DNA from: Gammaproteobacteria bacterium
Lineage (GTDB): Bacteria; Pseudomonadota; Gammaproteobacteria; GCA-001735895
DNA: 46,045 bases
Assembly (NCBI GenBank): GCA_024229615.1
Contig: JAAESG010000579.1
Coordinates: 1 to 46,045 of the forward strand
Direction of reading: 5' to 3'
The position numbers and the translations under genes are program-made. The notes beneath the pieces were generated by a model that did no database searches, was not told where the DNA came from, and saw nothing but the letters and a program-made list of their open reading frames with translations. Positions 25,536-33,785 of this stretch are shown piece by piece (within the stretch, counting starts at the first letter, position 1; each line of letters opens with the position of its first letter).

Positions 25536-25817
25536 TTACCAGCGTTTGGTCTTGATGTTGTGAACGTGAGCATGTTCGCCGGTGCCGATATCAGCCACGA
25601 CCTTGCCGATATCCGTGCTGTACTTGATCACGGTATCGCCCGCGGTCATTGCCTTGATCGCAAGTTTATGTCCAATCGGAATATCGCTGGCCGCCTTGAA
25701 TTTAATGTCCAGGTTTTGATCCATCACCCAGCCTGTTAATTCATCCCCGGCTTTTACGCCCTCGACGACGACAACGCCGACGCTATCCCCTTCGTCATGT
25801 ACCACAAAATCTATCAT
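25536..25817 (-). CDS. suyA: SAF-domain small subunit, probable sulfolactate sulfo-lyase alpha
   Basis: This 93-aa protein is the SAF-domain partner of the UxaA-family large subunit. The text MIDFVVHDEGDSVGVVVVEG and DIPIGHKLAIKAMTAGDTVI, ending HVHNIKTKRW, corresponds to my knowledge of SuyA from sulfolactate degraders. In altronate dehydratase the SAF domain is fused to the large part; here it is a separate gene, as in SuyAB. It lies 49 nt upstream of suyB in the same operon, with a GGAG ribosome site 6 nt before the ATG. The substrate assignment should be tested; a non-sulfonated hydroxyacid is possible. Confidence 0.75.
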   Translation of the reverse strand: MIDFVVHDEGDSVGVVVVEGVKAGDELTGWVMDQNLDIKFKAASDIPIGHKLAIKAMTAGDTVIKYSTDIGKVVADIGTGEHAHVHNIKTKRW

Positions 25818-25902
25818 CTGAGTCTCCAGAAATTGAGAAAGAACTGCTCTAATGCAGCGTTATAATGAGACCCTACACCCCATTATAAGATTAGTCAAGT
25901 GG

Positions 25903-25914
25903 TCTTATATAAGA
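25903..25914. promoter_or_regulatory. Candidate operator for the GntR-type regulator
   Basis: TCTTATATAAGA is a perfect 12-bp palindrome in the suyA/gntR divergent region, 86 nt upstream of suyA. A related half, CATTATAAGAT, lies at 25881-25891, and TATAATGAG at 25861-25869. HutC/UTRA-type GntR proteins bind AT-rich palindromes of this length. Overlap with a promoter cannot be judged with confidence. Confidence 0.45.
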
Positions 25915-26150
25915 GTAGTTTATAGAAAGATATTCGTTCACTGGCGTATCTGGTTGATTTTTGGCGATATTTCTTGATTAAGAATTCAGGCAATCAATAG
26001 CAGATAAAACAATATGTTGCTTCTGCATTTTTTTGCCACAGTCTAATGTAAGACATATACTAGCTTCGAAGACCTAAAGTCGTGTGCTTAGCCGAGAGGA
26101 TTATGGCTTGCCAACTCACAAATTGCTGCTGAATGAGATGCGGAGTTTTA

Positions 26151-26879
26151 ATGCTTACTACCGGAAAAGGCTCTATTTCACTTTACATGCAGATAAAGGA
26201 ACTCCTCACGACAAAGATCGGCAAAGGGGAATGGCTGCCAGGCAGCATTATCCCTAGCGAAATAAATCTCGCGCAGGAACTCGGAGTTAGTCAGGGCACC
26301 GTGCGCAAAGCGATTACTGAACTGGTTGAAAACAACGTGTTAATGCGCAAGCAGGGGCGCGGAACATTCGTATCAATCCATGATACAGATAGAGCCCTGT
26401 TTCATTTTTTCCACATTACCGACAACAATAACCACAAAGTTCTGCCCGATAGCCGTGTGCTGCACTGTCGCACGAAACCGGCATCACGAATGGAATCCGC
26501 CAAACTACATTTGGCCGCCGGTACTGACGTAGTCCGAATCGAACGTGTGCGCAGTATCTCTGCTAAACCGACCATGATCGAAACCATCACCTTAGCTGCC
26601 GGGTCTTTCGACGATTTGGGCCGGGAAGGAAATTGCGATTTACCCAATACGCTCTATGAGCTCTATGAAAAGAGGTATGGAATCACCATCCACAGCGCCG
26701 ACGAGCAACTGCGCGCTGTTGCGGCTTCAAGGCATGATGGGAAAATACTGAATCTGGAGGTCGGTACGCCGCTGCTCGAAATCGAAAGGGTTGCACTGAC
26801 CCTGGATAAAACTCCGGTTGAACTGCGTATCAGTCGCTGCAGCACCCGGAATCACCATTATCAGAATACAATTTTTTAA
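26151..26879 (+). CDS. GntR-family (HutC/UTRA) transcriptional regulator
   Basis: This 242-aa regulator has a winged HTH in residues 10-70 (LYMQIKELLTTKIGKGEWLP, LAQELGVSQGTVRKAITELV, RKQGRGTFVS) and a C-terminal UTRA effector domain (SAKPTMIETITLAAG, ADEQLRAVAA, VGTPLLEIERVALTLDKTPV). UTRA domains sense small organic effectors. The gene is divergent from suyAB, so it most likely represses that operon until sulfolactate or a related acid is present. The ATG at 26151 has CGGAG 5 nt upstream and is preferred to the ATG at 26133. The downstream dehydrogenase and hydrolase may be in the same regulon. Confidence 0.9.
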   Translation: MLTTGKGSISLYMQIKELLTTKIGKGEWLPGSIIPSEINLAQELGVSQGTVRKAITELVENNVLMRKQGRGTFVSIHDTDRALFHFFHITDNNNHKVLPDSRVLHCRTKPASRMESAKLHLAAGTDVVRIERVRSISAKPTMIETITLAAGSFDDLGREGNCDLPNTLYELYEKRYGITIHSADEQLRAVAASRHDGKILNLEVGTPLLEIERVALTLDKTPVELRISRCSTRNHHYQNTIF

Positions 26880-27047
26880 CACCAACTTGCCAGTACTACC
26901 GGGATGAAACAATCTAAGCGATTCATCATGCGCCTTGAAATTAACTCTTTCCATTGGGACTAAATGTATTTGCTCTATTCGGCTTCGGCAAGATAGACTC
27001 ACACGTCGATTTTCAAGATAAACCAGTTTTCGTAAACTCAAATACCT

Positions 27048-28196
27048 ATGGGCAATAAGATATTTAGCGTCTCGGATGCGCGTAAATATGCCAGGCGCCG
27101 CTTGCCGCGGATGATATTCGATTTCATCGACGGCAGCGCCGGTGAAGAAAGGGCCTGTGTGCTTAACGTCGAAATGATCGAAACCTTGCGCATGTTGCCC
27201 CGGGTTCTGGTCAACGTTGAAAATCGTAACCATCAGAAAGCCTTGTTCGATCAATCCTGGAACCTGCCGTTTGGCATTGCGCCGATGGGGATGTGCGACC
27301 TGACCTGGCCAGGTGCCGACGCGATGCTGGCCAGGGCGGCCCAGCAATACGGTATTCCGCTGGTGTTATCGACCATGGCTTCGAGCAACATTGAGACGAC
27401 TGCCGAGCGCGCCGGTGAGCATGCCTGGTTCCAGCTCTACGTCGGTCAGTCGGAAGAAGTCGCATATCACCTGATTGAACGTGCCGAGACCGTGGGGTAC
27501 ACCAACCTGATTCTAACCGTCGATGTCCCGTCAATCGGGGCGCGGCCGCGTGAAGAGCGCAACGGTTTCCAGTCGCCGTTTCGAATTGGACCGAAGCAGT
27601 TTTTCGATTTTGCCATACATCCGCAATGGTCGCTTATGACCTTGAAAGCAGGGATACCGAAGCTCGCCAACGTTAATGTTGTCGGCGGCAAGCAATTCAA
27701 GCGTAACGAGGCGCGGGGCCTGGTTGATTGGGATTTCCTCGCACGCCTACGCGAGCACTGGCCGGGTAAGTTGATCGTCAAGGGTGTGCTCGGGTGCGAA
27801 GATTCAGTGCGCATCCGTGATGCCGGGGCCGATGCGGTGTGCGTGTCCAATCATGGAGGTCGGCAGCTCGACAGTGTACCCGCGGCGATTCAGATGTTGC
27901 CGCAGGTCAGGGCGGCGGTCGGCCCCGATTTCCCGTTACTGTTTGACAGCGGCGTGCGCAATGGCGAAGGGGTGATCAAGGCACTCGCATTAGGTGCCGA
28001 TTTCGTATTTATCGGGCGTCCGTTCCTGTACGCCATGGCTGCTGACGGTTATTCGGGCTTGCAGCAGATAATTGAACTGTTCAGGAGTCAGATCGATATC
28101 AGCCTGGCGCAGCTTGGTTGTAGAGATATCAATGATATCAATTCGAGTTATGTGATTGATGGCCCGGTGCCTGGCCGTGAGGTAGAGCCTAAATGA
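27048..28196 (+). CDS. FMN-dependent alpha-hydroxy-acid dehydrogenase
   Basis: This 382-aa protein is a member of the L-lactate dehydrogenase/glycolate oxidase family. Visible are the FMN-barrel text PFGIAPMGMCDLTWPGADAM, FQLYVGQ, LILTVDVPSIGARPREERNG, the catalytic H269 in VSNHGGRQLD, and LLFDSGVRNGEGVIKALALG with ADFVFIGRPFLY. It oxidises a 2-hydroxyacid to the 2-oxoacid. Next to suyAB its substrate could be sulfolactate, lactate, glycolate or mandelate; only location points to the first. It follows gntR by 168 nt on the same strand. Its stop overlaps an ATG (ATGA) of a now broken gene. Confidence 0.9.
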   Translation: MGNKIFSVSDARKYARRRLPRMIFDFIDGSAGEERACVLNVEMIETLRMLPRVLVNVENRNHQKALFDQSWNLPFGIAPMGMCDLTWPGADAMLARAAQQYGIPLVLSTMASSNIETTAERAGEHAWFQLYVGQSEEVAYHLIERAETVGYTNLILTVDVPSIGARPREERNGFQSPFRIGPKQFFDFAIHPQWSLMTLKAGIPKLANVNVVGGKQFKRNEARGLVDWDFLARLREHWPGKLIVKGVLGCEDSVRIRDAGADAVCVSNHGGRQLDSVPAAIQMLPQVRAAVGPDFPLLFDSGVRNGEGVIKALALGADFVFIGRPFLYAMAADGYSGLQQIIELFRSQIDISLAQLGCRDINDINSSYVIDGPVPGREVEPK

Positions 28197-28329
28197 AAAT
28201 TCGCGGTGGTCAGCTGCTGACGAGGGCGTTACAGACTATTGGGATGCGGGCACCGAGTTAGAGTTGGACTCGGGTGATGGCCGTCAACGCCATGGTGTTG
28301 TGACCGATCTACCGATACAGGAGCGATGA
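28193..28329 (+). pseudogene. Fused remnants: thiamine-enzyme N-terminus and GcvT-like C-terminus
   Basis: The ATG overlaps the dehydrogenase stop (ATGA), as expected for a coupled next gene. MKIRGGQLLTRALQTIG resembles the start of thiamine-diphosphate enzymes of the acetolactate synthase type, but a TAG follows after 22 codons. In a second frame DYWDAGTELELDSGDGRQRH and GVVTDLPIQER resembles the C-terminal end of glycine-cleavage-T-like proteins. Each match is short. Two genes appear to have been joined by a deletion. Confidence 0.35.
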
Positions 28330-28380
28330 GCAAAACTCTGCATCGCAAGGGCATGCAGCAGCGTACAAGACGTGTAGAAT

Positions 28381-29058
28381 ATGCGCATGAGTGACTGGAA
28401 AACAGCCTATCGTTCGTTTTACTACGCTAACGCGGAGCTCCCGGACGACATTGAATTGTCGGCACAGAAAACCGCGCTGCTGGTGATCGATATTCAAAAC
28501 ACTTACCTGGAAGTCGACTCAAACTCGTTTGAGGCTGAACGCTGGGCGCCGTTTCGTGAGCGCATGAATCAAACCGTGATCCCGAATACCGCGAAACTGG
28601 TGGCGGCCTGTCGTGAGCGAGGCGTCGAAGTTATTTTCGCGCGTATCGCCTGCCTCAAGCCGGATGGGCGTGATCGTTCCCTGAGCCAGAAGAAACCGGG
28701 ATTCAATTACCTGTTGTTGCCCAAAGACCGAGAAGACAGCCAGATGGTGCCCGAGCTGACGCCACAAGTGGAAGATATCGTCGTGCTCAAAACCACCGAT
28801 AGCGCGCTTACCGGTACCAATTTACGCCTGCTGCTGCGTAACATGGAGATCAGCGATGTTATCGTCGCCGGTATCTTTACCGACCAGTGCGTCAGTTCGA
28901 CGGTGCGTAGCCTGGCCGATGAAAGCTTTGGCGTGGTCGTCGTCGAGGATTGCTGTGCCGCTGCGACCGAAGCGTTACACCTGAACGAACTCCTGTCGAT
29001 CAATATGATCTACTGTCATGTTCTCCAATTAGAAGACGTCATAGAATCAGTAACTTAG
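28381..29058 (+). CDS. Isochorismatase-family cysteine hydrolase
   Basis: This 225-aa cytosolic hydrolase shows the family triad: D37 in LLVIDIQN, K137 in VVLKTTDSA and C170 in TDQCVSST. An N-terminal extension (WKTAYRSFYYANAELP) precedes the Rossmann-like core. Family members hydrolyse isochorismate, nicotinamide, N-carbamoyl compounds or ureidoacrylate; the substrate here is not evident. The start is one of two in-frame ATGs (28381 and 28387) without a clear ribosome site. It lies after the dehydrogenase and a broken gene, so it was once probably part of that operon. Confidence 0.88.
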   Translation: MRMSDWKTAYRSFYYANAELPDDIELSAQKTALLVIDIQNTYLEVDSNSFEAERWAPFRERMNQTVIPNTAKLVAACRERGVEVIFARIACLKPDGRDRSLSQKKPGFNYLLLPKDREDSQMVPELTPQVEDIVVLKTTDSALTGTNLRLLLRNMEISDVIVAGIFTDQCVSSTVRSLADESFGVVVVEDCCAAATEALHLNELLSINMIYCHVLQLEDVIESVT

Positions 29059-29345
29059 ATACCCCGCTTTCACAAAATGTAGTCTGTTAAGTGGCTGAAA
29101 TGTTCATACTATGCTCAAGTCAATAGAGTACTTAAAGCGCCGAACACCAACCCAGACCCTGAAATCGTACATAGAAAGTGGACCTTAAAATGCCAAACTT
29201 AAACGGCTCAGAGACGGCACCAAGGTCGTTTACCAATCTCGTAACTTGAGTTATACGGACTCCGCCTGTCTCAGTTAACATAGAGTCTGTAAATTCGCTG
29301 TTGTTATACGATCACTCCAAAATATCTGACAGAATAATAATTTCG

Positions 29346-30020
29346 ATGAACAGTAAAACCCAGGAAAGCAACTTCTCCTTTTTTAGGGACCTGCCCGAAG
29401 ATTTAAGGAATACGATTGATAGAGATTCTAAGATAATAATGCCTGAGAAAGGTCAGGTCATTGTTCGTAAAGGCGAAAGAATAGGCGGCGCATATTTAGT
29501 CAAGTCAGGCAAAATTCGGGTTTATACGCTTGATTTAAATGGAAATGAAAAGCCGATATACGATATTGAAGAAGGTGAAATTTGTATTTTCTCCGTCAAT
29601 TGCATTTTCCAAAAGATACTATACCCCGCTTGGGTAACAGTTGACTCGGATAATACGCATATTCTTTCAGTGCCCACTAAGACATTTAGACATTTATATG
29701 ACAATGAACGTATGGTTAGAGACTTTATTTTTAATTCACTTTCGCAACGTCTCTTTGACCTCATGTCCGCTATTGAAGACGTTACTATTCACAATGTTGG
29801 TCAACGTATTAATAGTTTGTTAGTGCGTTTATGCCCTGAAAATCGACGGTTAAATATTAGTCATCAAGAGATTGCCACAAGATTAGGCACCGCGAGAGAG
29901 GTGGTTTCAAGGCATCTGAAATTTTTGGAAAAATCTGGATGTATCAGACTCTCGAGAATGAAAATACAGATTCTTACTCCTGACGAACTTGTGAGTTTGC
30001 CACCTAAAAATGATCAGTGA
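29346..30020 (+). CDS. CRP/FNR-superfamily transcriptional regulator
   Basis: This 224-aa protein has a cyclic-nucleotide-binding fold at residues 15-130 (IVRKGERIGGAYLVKSGKIR) and a C-terminal HTH (ISHQEIATRLGTAREVVSRH). The recognition helix carries R-E-x-x-x-R (AREVVSR), the CRP pattern that reads GTGA half-sites, rather than the FNR pattern for TTGAT. There is no N-terminal cysteine cluster, so it is not an oxygen-sensing FNR; two internal Cys (EICIFSVNCIF) could respond to redox. The CRP-type cAMP arginine pocket is not obvious, so the ligand is open. Codon usage is more AT-rich than in the first 28 kb. A GTGA-N6-TCAC site overlaps its stop codon and precedes the DUF4142 gene. Confidence 0.92.
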   Translation: MNSKTQESNFSFFRDLPEDLRNTIDRDSKIIMPEKGQVIVRKGERIGGAYLVKSGKIRVYTLDLNGNEKPIYDIEEGEICIFSVNCIFQKILYPAWVTVDSDNTHILSVPTKTFRHLYDNERMVRDFIFNSLSQRLFDLMSAIEDVTIHNVGQRINSLLVRLCPENRRLNISHQEIATRLGTAREVVSRHLKFLEKSGCIRLSRMKIQILTPDELVSLPPKNDQ

Positions 30021-30031
30021 CTCAAGTCACT
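30016..30031. promoter_or_regulatory. Candidate CRP-type operator (GTGA-N6-TCAC)
   Basis: AGTGACTCAAGTCACT is a 7+7 bp inverted repeat and contains the exact GTGA-N6-TCAC core of CRP boxes. The centre lies about 41.5 bp before the start point predicted from the -10 box at 30053, the standard class II activator position. It sits between the CRP-type gene and the DUF4142 gene. Confidence 0.6.
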
Positions 30032-30058
30032 TACAAGTGCCTGTCAGATATTTATAGT
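30031..30058 (+). promoter_or_regulatory. Candidate promoter of the DUF4142 gene
   Basis: TTACAA (30031-30036), 16 nt, then TATAGT (30053-30058). The -35 element is poor and overlaps the candidate operator, consistent with a promoter that depends on an activator. The ATG is 34 nt downstream, after an AGAGGG ribosome site. Confidence 0.45.
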
Positions 30059-30092
30059 GTTCCTCGACATTTTTTAATAAAGAGGGTAACCC

Positions 30093-30617
30093 ATGAAATC
30101 ACTGGTCAATACAATGGCATTGTTCGTTTTTACAATCATCGGTGTCAATGCCTATGCCGGTAATTCACCAGGCGAAAAAGAGCTTTATTCGATATTTGAT
30201 CAAGTCAATGGGTTTGATATCGAAACAGCGAGTTTGGGCGTAGTTCAGAGTGAAAATAAAGCCATTAGAGAGCTGGCAGCAATAGTGCTTCGAGATCACA
30301 GCATGGTTATTCAAATGGCTCGAGATACCGCAAAACAGCATAGTATTGACTACAAAATAGATCCCGCCAATGTTTCAGCAGCTACTCATAAGAAAACGAT
30401 TAATAAATTACAAGGCTTGTCCGGAAGGGAATTTGACAAAGCCTATTTGAGGCACGAAGTTGAGTTTCATAACTCCGCCATTAACGCGGTTAAAACCGTA
30501 CTTATTCCCGCTGCACAAGGTACAGAGCTCGAGGTATTATTGAAAGCGGTACTACCGGGTTTCGAGCATCACTTAAAGCTAACCAAAAAGTTGGCTAGCG
30601 ACATTGGCGCTCTTTAA
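30093..30617 (+). CDS. DUF4142 family exported protein
   Basis: This 174-aa protein has a clean signal peptide, with cleavage expected after NAYA (MALFVFTIIGVNAYA). The mature part is a ferritin-like four-helix DUF4142 domain: NGFDIETASLGVVQSENKAI, LRDHSMVIQMARDTAKQH, and LRHEVEFHNSAINAVKTVLI. The His/Glu-rich helices could hold a metal, but no function is established for the family; stress and envelope roles have been proposed. An AGAGGG ribosome site precedes the ATG. It is a single gene and is probably controlled by the CRP-type regulator just upstream, judging from the operator position. Confidence 0.88.
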   Translation: MKSLVNTMALFVFTIIGVNAYAGNSPGEKELYSIFDQVNGFDIETASLGVVQSENKAIRELAAIVLRDHSMVIQMARDTAKQHSIDYKIDPANVSAATHKKTINKLQGLSGREFDKAYLRHEVEFHNSAINAVKTVLIPAAQGTELEVLLKAVLPGFEHHLKLTKKLASDIGAL

Positions 30618-30702
30618 TTAGATTATCTCGCTACGAAGACTCAGTATCATCCTGCCCCCTGGTGAGCGATGCGGGCTAGAGCTATGGATTCCGGTCTAGT
30701 CC

Positions 30703-30761
30703 GGCATACAGCCGCATCTGTCCGGCGTCAGCATCCGGGATACTGATGCAATATGCAGCGC
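30703..30761. repeat. Degenerate copy of the family-1 palindromic repeat
   Basis: Read on the minus strand, GCATCAGTATCCCGGATG followed by ACGCCGGACAG and TATGCC parallels the interior of the 88-bp element at 8802-8889 (ACCAGTATCCCGAGTGATG, ACGCAGGACAG, TATGCC). The outer arms are not conserved. It adjoins the broken end of an IS110 transposase. Confidence 0.4.
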
Positions 30762-30767
30762 AATTAT

Positions 30768-31060
30768 CTGTCGGTATATGCCGTAGCCACAAGGGCCGGC
30801 TTCATAGGAAAACAACAATACCTCACCGCCAAATTCCTGACTCAATCGCGCCACCAGCTTCGCCACCTCTTTTGGCGGGTTTGCTATTTCTCCTCTTGAC
30901 TGCGGGTTATTCCGACCGGCTATCGCCACCGATACCGCTATAGTGTCCTCCTTGTGCGTATCAAGACCAATGTAGGCTGATACAAAAAGTTCGCCTGCCG
31001 GATCGCATGCAGTGCGGATGACGTTTCGATTTCAATCGCTTTTTGGTTAAACTGTTTCAT
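30768..31060 (-). mobile_element. IS110-family transposase N-terminal remnant
   Basis: From an ATG at 31060 with a good ribosome site (AGGACAGG), MKQFNQKAIEIETSSALHA runs until a frameshift near 30985. The next frame gives AYIGLDTHKEDTIAVSVA and EIANPPKEVAKLVARLSQEF, GEVLLFSYEAGPCGYGIYR, the DEDD-type N-terminal domain of IS110/IS116 transposases. The rest of the protein is missing. It is inactive. Confidence 0.75.
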
Positions 31061-31238
31061 GACCTGTCCTCCCAATTATGGCTCTGTGTTGAGGGTTTCC
31101 ATCTCAGCATAACCCACGTGCTTGAGATGGGCAGGTCAAATCATTATGTCTAGTTTCACTGAATAGTGTTTAAGCTGGCAATGCCTTCGAAAAGCCCCAA
31201 TATCTTTAATCGTCAAATATGCAATATGTTTTATTGGC

Positions 31239-31252
31239 TATAATTAGCTGGT
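31239..31252 (+). promoter_or_regulatory. Perfect -10 box directly before the HDOD gene (leaderless?)
   Basis: TATAAT at 31239-31244 ends only 8 nt before the ATG at 31253. Transcription would start at about 31251-31253, leaving no room for a ribosome-binding site, and none is seen. A leaderless mRNA is therefore likely if this start codon is right. The -35 region is weak. Confidence 0.45.
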
Positions 31253-32503
31253 ATGCAAAGCCTTGATGTCAAACTTGATCTCCCAACGCTTAAAGGAATT
31301 CGAAGCCTGGAATTATTCAGCGACGATCAATTGAGTAACCTCGCTCAATCGCTGACAGTCGATGTCGCAAAATCGGGTGAACAACTCATTACGGCTGGAG
31401 AGGTCGGCAGCTATAGCTTGTATATATTATCGGGCGATGCTATCAGCCGAGCCATAGATGGCGTTACTCTAAAAATAAAATCGATGAAAGATGGTTATCT
31501 TCAACCAATTGCGCAACTTCGACCCAGCCTCTATGACGTTGATGCAATTAGCACGGTGCATTATTTAAAAATAGGCGACGAAGTATTATCCGAGCTATCG
31601 AAAGCATTGGAAAGTGAGAATCCTGAAATTAAAGTCAGATTTGTTGATCGGGGTGAAAAAGCGAACCGATTAACATCCGAGTTATTTCGGGATATATTGA
31701 GTGGAAATATAAGGTTGCCGACCCTGCCGGATATCATAGTCAAGGTCCAACAGGAATTTGCCAAAGAAGATTGTGATCTTGATAGAATTCACAATCTTAT
31801 CCAGTCGGATCCCGTGATAACCGCATATCTATTGAAACACGCCAATAGCCCCCTGTATCAGGGAAGCTCACCCGTGGAATCCTTGCGGCAGGTCATTGTT
31901 CGCCTGGGCATGAAGGCGGTGCAAAACCATGTCGTGATTATCGCAGCCACGCGGTTGTTTCAGGAAAAATCAGTCGGCATGAAAAAGCGGATGCGGCAAC
32001 TTTGGAAGAGCAGTCGCAGAGTAGCCGCATTTAGCCGGGTGCTCGCCGTGAAATCCGGCATTTTCGATCCTGATTCTGCTCAAATGGCCGGACTGTTAAA
32101 CGACCTGGGCGTCATTGCAATCCTGGAATACGCCCAGGAGAACAGTGACCTGTACGATGATGAGAATGCTCTTGACCAAACCATTGATGCATTGAGGCCC
32201 CAAATCAATAGTATGTTACTGCAACAATGGAATTTGGGGGATGAGCTGGTTACGGTGGGAGAAGAATCCCGAAGCTGGTTTCGTAACAATTCTGTCAGCA
32301 CCGATCTTTGCGATTTGGTCCTGATAGCCCGGTACCATAGTTATTTGGGAACGGAGCAGGCGAATCAGTTACCGCTGCTCTCCAAATTGCCAGCATTTTA
32401 CAAGCTGAAACTGACTGATTTCGACTCACAGGATAGTATGGAGTTTATGAACGAATCACAGGATGAGGTTGCCGCGATCGAACAAATGCTAGGCAGCATC
32501 TGA
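31253..32503 (+). CDS. Cyclic-nucleotide-binding-like and HDOD domain protein
   Basis: This 416-aa cytoplasmic protein has an N-terminal cNMP-binding-like fold (residues ~15-120; QLITAGEVGSYSLYILSGDA, YLQPIAQLRPS) and a HDOD domain from ~140: LPTLPDIIVKVQQEFAKED, NLIQSDPVITAYLLKHANSP, SLRQVIVRLGMKAVQNHVVI and MAGLLNDLGVIAILE. HDOD is related to HD phosphohydrolases but lacks the catalytic HD pair; such proteins link second messengers to signalling. The cNMP pocket arginine is not clear, so it may be structural only. It follows an IS110 remnant and is followed by a good terminator, so it is monocistronic. Confidence 0.88.
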   Translation: MQSLDVKLDLPTLKGIRSLELFSDDQLSNLAQSLTVDVAKSGEQLITAGEVGSYSLYILSGDAISRAIDGVTLKIKSMKDGYLQPIAQLRPSLYDVDAISTVHYLKIGDEVLSELSKALESENPEIKVRFVDRGEKANRLTSELFRDILSGNIRLPTLPDIIVKVQQEFAKEDCDLDRIHNLIQSDPVITAYLLKHANSPLYQGSSPVESLRQVIVRLGMKAVQNHVVIIAATRLFQEKSVGMKKRMRQLWKSSRRVAAFSRVLAVKSGIFDPDSAQMAGLLNDLGVIAILEYAQENSDLYDDENALDQTIDALRPQINSMLLQQWNLGDELVTVGEESRSWFRNNSVSTDLCDLVLIARYHSYLGTEQANQLPLLSKLPAFYKLKLTDFDSQDSMEFMNESQDEVAAIEQMLGSI

Positions 32504-32557
32504 TCGAGGGGAAATGGGTGCCTGTATTGAGGTCAGAGAGGAACAGTACTTACTTAA

Positions 32558-32585
32558 GCCCGCAATGACCGTCATGGGCCTTTTT
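32558..32585 (+). terminator. Intrinsic terminator after the HDOD gene
   Basis: GCCC (32558-32561) pairs with GGGC (32576-32579), ATGA with TCAT inside with a 3-nt bulge, and five T residues follow at 32581-32585. It lies 55 nt after the stop codon. Confidence 0.55.
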
Positions 32586-32757
32586 ACGTATTCGGTGTTC
32601 GGGTTTCAATGACGGCTTCCAGGGAACAGCCGTTCAATTTACGCCTGGGAATTGGTGCTTTCGGTAAGAAGCGGTCGTCCGAATTCAAACCCGCCGTGCA
32701 TAATTCAAAACTCGCCCCGTGATAGTATCTTGAAATATCTGTTTCTTGGAGAGTGGC

Positions 32758-33567
32758 ATGAAGAGTCTGTATCTGCCCGAGTGGAATGCTTTCATCAGGT
32801 ATTTTGATATACCACGTGACGGAGAGACTATTGTTTACCTGCCCGTACTAAGTTTTCCTGTAGTAGTGAATTTTCTTTCGGTTGCAACACATCCCAAAAT
32901 GCCGAAGCATCGTGCAATATTAGTAGACAATTTGGGCTCAGGATTTAGTGACCACTCAGAGAGCTTCAATTACTCGATGGAAGGTCACGCCAAAACTGTT
33001 GCCAATATTCTTGATCATGAAGGTATAAAAAATGCAACAGTTGTCGGTCATAGCATGGGCGGTACTATTGCAATTATGCTGGCCCTGTCACGACCAGACT
33101 TGGTTTCAAAACTTGTTGTCGCTGAAGGTAATATTACGCCTGGAGGTGGAGAAGCAACACGTAGTATTGCCTCATATTCAAAAACCGAATATGTCGAGCA
33201 TATATTTCCAAAGTCCCGTAAAGAATGGTTTCAAGCTGCTATTGAGGGAGATGCAACGGGCACAATTTTGTCTGGTGCCTGGTCAACAGCTAGTGCTGCT
33301 GGACTTCACGGAAACTCAAAATCCTTGGTAGAAATTGATCCTTCAGTCAAAGACCAATTTTATGAATTGCCCATACCTCGTACATTTATATATGGCGAGA
33401 AATCGCTACCGGAGAATTCCGGTGAAGTAGGCGCCGATGCACCGGAACCCGGTAAACTGGAAGCGCATGGTATACAAATAGGCGTGGTGCCGAACGCTGG
33501 CCATTTACAGATGCTCGAAAATCTTGATGGATTTATCGCGGTTTTGACAAAAGCGATCAAGGTATAA
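32758..33567 (+). CDS. Alpha/beta hydrolase
   Basis: This 269-aa hydrolase has the nucleophile elbow VVGHSMGGTIAIM with S99 and the catalytic His H249 in PNAGHLQMLEN. The oxyanion region appears as AILVDNLGSGFSDHS. The acid residue is not clear; a Glu in FIYGEKSLPE stands where Asp is usual. No signal peptide is present, so it is cytoplasmic. GGAG precedes the ATG by 7 nt; the longer frame from TTG at 32746 is less likely. It is a monocistronic accessory gene. Esterase, lactonase or dehalogenase-type activities cannot be told apart. Confidence 0.88.
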   Translation: MKSLYLPEWNAFIRYFDIPRDGETIVYLPVLSFPVVVNFLSVATHPKMPKHRAILVDNLGSGFSDHSESFNYSMEGHAKTVANILDHEGIKNATVVGHSMGGTIAIMLALSRPDLVSKLVVAEGNITPGGGEATRSIASYSKTEYVEHIFPKSRKEWFQAAIEGDATGTILSGAWSTASAAGLHGNSKSLVEIDPSVKDQFYELPIPRTFIYGEKSLPENSGEVGADAPEPGKLEAHGIQIGVVPNAGHLQMLENLDGFIAVLTKAIKV

Positions 33568-33785
33568 ACCTGGAGAGCATGCTGAAAGATAGCGGTCATT
33601 CACGGCGCGACTAGGAATGCGTGCGATCGGCACGGAACAGTCATTCAATTCAGAGTAAATTCAACCTGAGTAACAGGGTCAGAGCACGATCAAATTCGGT
33701 TTATCCGACTCGAGAAATAAACCTGGCCTGGCTCCTTTGGCCAGAATTTCGATGGTGCTCGTGAAGCATCTTGCTAGCCATCCCG

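Noticed and set aside
26727-27347. 206-codon minus-strand ORF across gntR and the FMN dehydrogenase
   Set aside because: It overlaps two clear genes on the opposite strand and has low-complexity content.
29346-30020. Oxygen-sensing FNR protein
   Set aside because: The N-terminal cysteine cluster is missing and the recognition helix has the CRP-type RExxxR pattern.
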